Shown here: piece after piece, positions 60,322-64,000 of the stretch
Layout: each line of letters begins with the position of its first letter
How positions within the stretch are numbered: position 1 is the stretch's first letter
Assembly: GCF_035117555.1 (NCBI RefSeq)
Contig: NZ_JAYKPK010000008.1
Location: forward strand, 147,980 to 211,979
DNA: 64,000 nt
From: Yoonia sp035117555
GTDB lineage: Bacteria > Pseudomonadota > Alphaproteobacteria > Rhodobacterales > Rhodobacteraceae
Direction of reading: 5' to 3'
Position numbers and translations under genes: made by a program
Notes under the pieces: generated by a model
Told to the model about the DNA's origin: nothing
The model's database searches: none
What the model saw: the letters and a program-made list of their open reading frames with translations, nothing else

Positions 60322-62130
60322 TCAGATGTGAAAGATGTCTTCCCGTTGGTAGATCGGCTCTGTTTCTGCGCTGATGTCGAGCTGGTAGGGTTCGAGCTCG
60401 AGGCCACGTATGTGACGGTCTGCCGGTGAAAGGCGATTTTCTTTGCTGTGTTCTTTCAAAGAAACATATCTTTCAGCAAATAGCTTGATTGACACCGGGC
60501 ACGCATACGCGATCTCTCTGCCGGTTGTTGGTTCCGGCATGACTATCTGATTGATGTGGTTGTGCTCAATCAGTGCAGTCACGGTTTTGGGCTTCAGGCA
60601 GAGAAGTTGCGCAGCGCGGGCTGGGTGAACTGCACCATGCTCAGGTAGGGTTAGCGCATTACGCAGGTCTGTCAGCACGACGTAAAAATCCCGGAACCCG
60701 ACCACATGTTTGCGCTCAGAGCGCAGCGATAGTCTATGCAATAGAATGAGCGTAACGGCGCGCTCTGTCGTGATTTTCAGCCGATGTGCGGCGGTTGCGA
60801 TTTCCAGCCATCCGGCAATGGGAGTGTATGGCTGACGCAGTTGCCCCAGGCGCGCAAGAAAGTCTTCCAAATCTGCCTGCTGATATAGCGGATAGGTTTT
60901 GGCTTGGGACATGAAGAGTGGGATGAGCTGCGGCTGGGTTAGCTTTGTCAGCATGAAGCGTTTAATGCCAAGATAGGCGGCGGCTTCGGTTGCGTTGAGC
61001 AGGCTGGAGAACTCGGACTTGATGCTGTCGACCACCTTGGTTGGAATGAAATCGAGCAACTCGATACCGTTTGTTCCGTTGCTTGGGCGTGCCCAGCCCT
61101 TGACACAGAGGCGGCGTCCTAGCTGGCGGCGGGTAATCCCAGTGGCGATCGCAGCCGTTGACAGCGAGTGAACATGTTGCTCGGGACACGGTTTCCCAAG
61201 CACGAGTGCCCCTTGTGCGACTGGAAAGTTTCTCCAGACGAAGTCGCGAACCAGATCCCGGATAACGTCAAAATCACGGTCCTCATCCCTGAAGCGCAGC
61301 CAATCAAAGAAGAACCGGTAGCGAGTGCGATATCGCCCTGTTTCATTTATGTGCCCGACTTTCCGGTCGCGCAGTGCGGCATTCAAGCCATCCGGTCCGT
61401 CCTTCAGGACATGGTAGCCAGCGTCACCCGCGGCTCTCCATTCTTTATCTGAAATTTCTGATCGTTTTGCATCAGGCCCGAGCGTCAGTAGAACACCCAG
61501 ATTATCACAGGTCTGAGCGGCGACGTGAACGGGGAGTGTGTCTAACCAGCTGCTGGCGGGGCCATTCAAGATCCGTTGGGCGAGGTAGGCCTCAAGGGCA
61601 GAGTCCAAAGGATCCAGCACGGGTGCTTGGAACCTATGGTTTTCGACAAGGCGTGCAAAATCAAAGACATTTTTGTCACTGCTTGTCACTGGCAGGGAGA
61701 CGAGCAAGCAACGGTGTTTTGCGCAGGAACGGATTGAGCTCAGCTGCCAGAGGCCCAGATGTCCGACATCTACTCGGATGTCCGTGGTTAGCCCTTCGCT
61801 GGCGCACATCGGGCAAGCTCGTAACTGCGTGCGGGAAAACGCCGTGAACTTCAGCCGTTTGCGCCCCAATCGAAACCATCGAGTTTCGAAGTGCTGAGGA
61901 GTCCAAAAAACTAAAGTGTCCGCATCATGACCGGCCAGCGCGGCAATGTCCCGGATTTCCTTTTCGCGACCGTTTGTGAGACCGGAGTGGCTGATCCCGA
62001 GGTCAGAACAGAAGGCAATCAATCGTGGCGCACCGTTCAGAAGCGCTAGGCGTGAGGCGACCGAAGTTGCCGTTTCTCCAGGAACATGCGGTACGGTGAG
62101 GGCCAACTTGGCGAAATGTGAAGGCATCAT
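60322..62130 (-). CDS. tniQ: TniQ-family transposition targeting protein, long form
   Basis: The product has 602 residues, much longer than the 167-400 residue TniQ of CRISPR-linked elements and nearer to TnsD. The zinc-binding part is C106-P-M-C109 and C136-x-x-H139 near residues 100-140 (R-A-C-P-M-C and S-C-A-K-H). The C-terminal half is helical, with probable helix-turn-helix segments (A-T-E-A-A-A-Y-L-G-I-K-R near residue 375). It should choose the insertion site. It overlaps tniB by ATGA. TniQ proteins of this size recognise a specific DNA site in Tn7-like elements; that use here is inferred. Confidence 0.8.
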   Translation of the reverse strand: MMPSHFAKLALTVPHVPGETATSVASRLALLNGAPRLIAFCSDLGISHSGLTNGREKEIRDIAALAGHDADTLVFWTPQHFETRWFRLGRKRLKFTAFSRTQLRACPMCASEGLTTDIRVDVGHLGLWQLSSIRSCAKHRCLLVSLPVTSSDKNVFDFARLVENHRFQAPVLDPLDSALEAYLAQRILNGPASSWLDTLPVHVAAQTCDNLGVLLTLGPDAKRSEISDKEWRAAGDAGYHVLKDGPDGLNAALRDRKVGHINETGRYRTRYRFFFDWLRFRDEDRDFDVIRDLVRDFVWRNFPVAQGALVLGKPCPEQHVHSLSTAAIATGITRRQLGRRLCVKGWARPSNGTNGIELLDFIPTKVVDSIKSEFSSLLNATEAAAYLGIKRFMLTKLTQPQLIPLFMSQAKTYPLYQQADLEDFLARLGQLRQPYTPIAGWLEIATAAHRLKITTERAVTLILLHRLSLRSERKHVVGFRDFYVVLTDLRNALTLPEHGAVHPARAAQLLCLKPKTVTALIEHNHINQIVMPEPTTGREIAYACPVSIKLFAERYVSLKEHSKENRLSPADRHIRGLELEPYQLDISAETEPIYQREDIFHI

Positions 62131-63077
62131 TGCATCTCCCTGGTGAAAACTTTGCGAGCGTCAATCTTGAAGTAATCCCGAACGATGAACGGGTTGAACG
62201 CGTCAGCGCAAGACGAACGAATTTCATATGCGGTTGCGAAATGCGCCTGTGTCAGCGCCGCCGCTTCTTCGAGTAGAGCGACTTCGATTGCTGCTATGAT
62301 GATCTCGATAACAAGGCCGAACTGGAATGCTGCGCTGTGTATCAGGCGCTCTGCAAACGCAGGGAGCGATACGCCAGCATCTGCGATGATACCGGCTCTC
62401 TGGGCATAACCGTCCACCAATCCAATGACGTCCGGGGCATGGTGGACAGCTGAAAGTGGTCCGAAGTGGACCATATCCATCCGCCGTGCGAGCTGCGCGT
62501 CGTGATTTAGAATTGTTTCCAGCTCTTCCGTCCCCGAAAGTAAAATGCCGACCGGCCAGTGTTCGTCGGTCATCAGTGTCTTCAGCATGGAAGCAACAGC
62601 GTTCAGTTCTTTGGCTGTACCGCGTGAGCTGAGGTCTTGCGCCTCATCCAGATGCAGGAACAGAACTTTTCTGGCTCGAAGCTGATGGCGTACGAGATCC
62701 CAGATGTACCAAGCCTGCCGCTCTGTCGTGAGGTTGTAGCCAAGTGCCCTGAGAACCATCTGGCCTACAAATTTCAGTGTGGCAGGAGAGGGTACGCGAA
62801 GGCTAATGATCGAGGCCTCTGGAAAGCTTGATGCTGACAGATCAGCAAGTGCTGTGTTGAGGAGTTGCGCCATGACGCGACTCTTGCCGGTCCCTGAGGC
62901 TCCGGACAGCGCGATTCCGTGGGCATCTGTTGTCCGCCCTGCAGCGATGTCAGCCAGTCGCTTCTCGATCAACAGCTGGAACCGCGCCTGCAAAGGTTCG
63001 TACCTTTCATGTCGTATGAAGCGCCCGCGCAAATCTGTAATGCGCTGTGCCGTCTGGATAATTAACTTACACATCAT
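62127..63077 (-). CDS. tniB: TniB-family transposition ATPase (AAA+)
   Basis: The product has 316 residues. Walker A is G-A-S-G-T-G-K-S at 59-66 and Walker B is L-H-L-D-E-A-Q at 140-146, with the sensor-like L-S-G-T-E-E-L near residue 175. This is the TnsC/TniB class that passes the target signal from TniQ to the transposase. A longer upstream frame was trimmed to the ATG at 63077, which follows the transposase stop by eight bases. It overlaps tniQ by ATGA. Confidence 0.85.
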   Translation of the reverse strand: MMCKLIIQTAQRITDLRGRFIRHERYEPLQARFQLLIEKRLADIAAGRTTDAHGIALSGASGTGKSRVMAQLLNTALADLSASSFPEASIISLRVPSPATLKFVGQMVLRALGYNLTTERQAWYIWDLVRHQLRARKVLFLHLDEAQDLSSRGTAKELNAVASMLKTLMTDEHWPVGILLSGTEELETILNHDAQLARRMDMVHFGPLSAVHHAPDVIGLVDGYAQRAGIIADAGVSLPAFAERLIHSAAFQFGLVIEIIIAAIEVALLEEAAALTQAHFATAYEIRSSCADAFNPFIVRDYFKIDARKVFTREMQ

Positions 63078-63924
63078 CAAAACCCCATTTGCGGCGCGGC
63101 GTCTGTGTCGGCGGCGTTTGCTTTTCCGGTATCGCGCCAAGAGCCAGCGGCTCGAGCGCGGGGACAATTTCCAAGCCGTCATTCAATGGGTCGTTGGTGA
63201 GAGGCGAGGTGGATCCCACATTTGAAGACGAGCTGAGCGAGAAATGTAGTGACCTTTCATTCCGCTCGACTTCCTCGTCGGTGATGTGGAAAGGGGTCAG
63301 CTGCATGCGCAGCATGGCTGAGCGATTGGTTGCGGAAATTCGGGCTAAGGCCCGGTGGACCGTATCTTCGGACAAAACGGCAGCCTTGCCATGTTTCACC
63401 CGCAACGCCCGGCAGGCTTCCTGCCAGTCGGTATATGCTACACCGTCGAACCCGCGATGATTGCAGATGGCAGCGCGCCACGTATCGCCGACCCGAACCG
63501 CGATCCATCCTATGTCGAAAAGGTCAGCACGAATTTCCACTTCGCGTTCGGGCGAGTGAAGGAACGCGTCACGCAGAGCCTCGCAGCTGTAGGAGAGGCC
63601 TGCAAAGCGCACCCCGTCACCACGAAGTTTGCGCACGAGCGGGCGACCAAAGGTCTTGCGAAGTGCCAGCCCGTCAGGGACAGGCAAGACACCTTGCTCT
63701 TTAACGAGCCGCTTCCAGCAGTTCGCAGGGGTTTCGCCGTAGAGTGAGCCATGCAGTTCGTTGTGGTAGATGTCGACAACGAAGGTCAAAAGAATGCCGA
63801 TGAGATCGTCATCGCTTAGGCAAGCCAGCTTTCCCGACGGATAATCCGCTCGTTCGACTGGGTTGAAGAACGTGCGTCCTGACAAGAGTGGCATCAACTT
63901 ATGACCGACCGTCCGGAAGAAGCG
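63067..63924 (-). pseudogene. tniA: TniA-like transposase, 3' part only (broken)
   Basis: About 285 residues of the C-terminal part remain. The last piece of the DDE domain is visible as R-F-F-R-T-V-G-H-K-L, then P-L-L-S-G-R-T-F-F-N-P, followed by the Mu-type C-terminal beta-barrel domain near I-Y-H-N-E-L-H-G-S-L. The catalytic Glu that should precede R-F-F is absent: the codon reads TAC. Upstream in frame a TAA occurs at 63940-63942, and the sequence does not look like integrase. The break at about 63924 fits an insertion or deletion. Confidence 0.7.
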
Positions 63925-64000
63925 GTAATCTCCCCTTTTTTAACGGGGTGCATCCGTAGAATTCATGCAGCCATATTCAATTTCATGACGGGTGTGATGC
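63925..64000. mobile_element. Probable insertion-sequence end disrupting tniA, partial
   Basis: The last 76 bases do not continue the transposase frame. Leftward they end in a short open tail (I-T-P-V-M-K-L-N-M-A-A, stop at 63963-63965), then CCCCGTTAAAAAAGGGG. That would suit the end of an insertion-sequence transposase followed by a terminal sequence starting GGTAATCTCCCC at the break. The family cannot be named from so little sequence. Confidence 0.4.

Noticed and set aside
1..64000. CRISPR arrays, rRNA genes and riboswitches
   Set aside because: No regular spaced direct repeats, rRNA sequence or known riboswitch core was seen in the window.

Overview
The window reads as chromosomal DNA of a GC-rich alphaproteobacterium of the Rhodobacterales (Roseobacter-type). 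Supporting signs are the aa3 oxidase subunit IV peptide, an L-malyl-CoA/beta-methylmalyl-CoA lyase of the ethylmalonyl-CoA pathway, a DmdC-like acyl-CoA dehydrogenase, a pyrB-orf-pyrC-plsY cluster, ftsE-ftsX-plsC, and many small lipoproteins or membrane proteins of the kind usual in this order. Genes are tightly packed, with many ATGA, GTGA and TGATG stop/start overlaps. I see no tRNA, rRNA or CRISPR array.

Layout. 1-3.9 kb: the end of an AzlD-type permease, a lipoprotein, aa3 oxidase subunit IV, a 53-codon gene divergent from a LysR regulator, an Hsp31/DJ-1 protein, an Lrp regulator and a DUF6356 protein. 3.9-6.7 kb: an MBL hydrolase coupled to a DmdC-like acyl-CoA dehydrogenase. 6.8-10 kb: threonylcarbamoyl-AMP synthase, a P-loop kinase-like protein, a PaiB-like flavoprotein and a quinone reductase-like flavoprotein. 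Three copies of a palindromic GTAGG...CCTAC repeat in this stretch each supply the TAG stop codon of a flanking gene. 10-16.8 kb: an OmpA-type envelope protein with a small coiled-coil partner, then ubiA divergent from rsmE-GNAT-membrane protein, then gshA. 16.9-20.3 kb: pyrB-orf-pyrC-plsY, in which the PyrC homologue lacks its metal-binding residues. 20.4-26.6 kb: a UDG-fold glycosylase, moaB and an RND pump operon. 26.7-31.8 kb: a DsbD-N protein, YqgE, a TlpA thioredoxin, then argH-lipoprotein-DUF2834-lysA. 31.8-38.2 kb: a TIGR02302 protein, an MJ0042 zinc-ribbon protein, ftsE-ftsX-plsC and a PPOX flavoprotein. 38.2-45.9 kb: accA, mcl1, an aromatic aminotransferase, sseA, smpB, dapA and a lytic transglycosylase. 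45.9-48.5 kb: a DMT exporter, then MnmD divergent from an FAD oxidoreductase resembling the other half of MnmC. 48.5-51.9 kb: a pxpB-pxpC-pxpA-allE operon for 5-oxoproline and ureidoglycine. 52.1-56.4 kb: a second RND pump operon.

56.4-64.0 kb is accessory. A Hint-domain protein is separated by about 600 bp of AT-rich non-coding DNA from a GT61 glycosyltransferase and a small-molecule-type methyltransferase. After these comes one end of a Tn7/Tn5053-type transposon: imperfect terminal repeats, a terminator, and tniQ, tniB and the C-terminal part of tniA, all read leftward. tniA is broken at about 63924, where a different sequence begins, probably the end of an insertion sequence. Any cargo and the other transposon end would lie to the right of the window.

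Much of the window is housekeeping: pyrimidine, arginine, lysine, glutathione and ubiquinone synthesis, tRNA modification, phospholipid synthesis and envelope maintenance. The most notable items are the stop-codon-donating repeats, the apparently non-catalytic PyrC next to PyrB, the cysteine-poor UDG, the split MnmC pair and the broken Tn7-like element.
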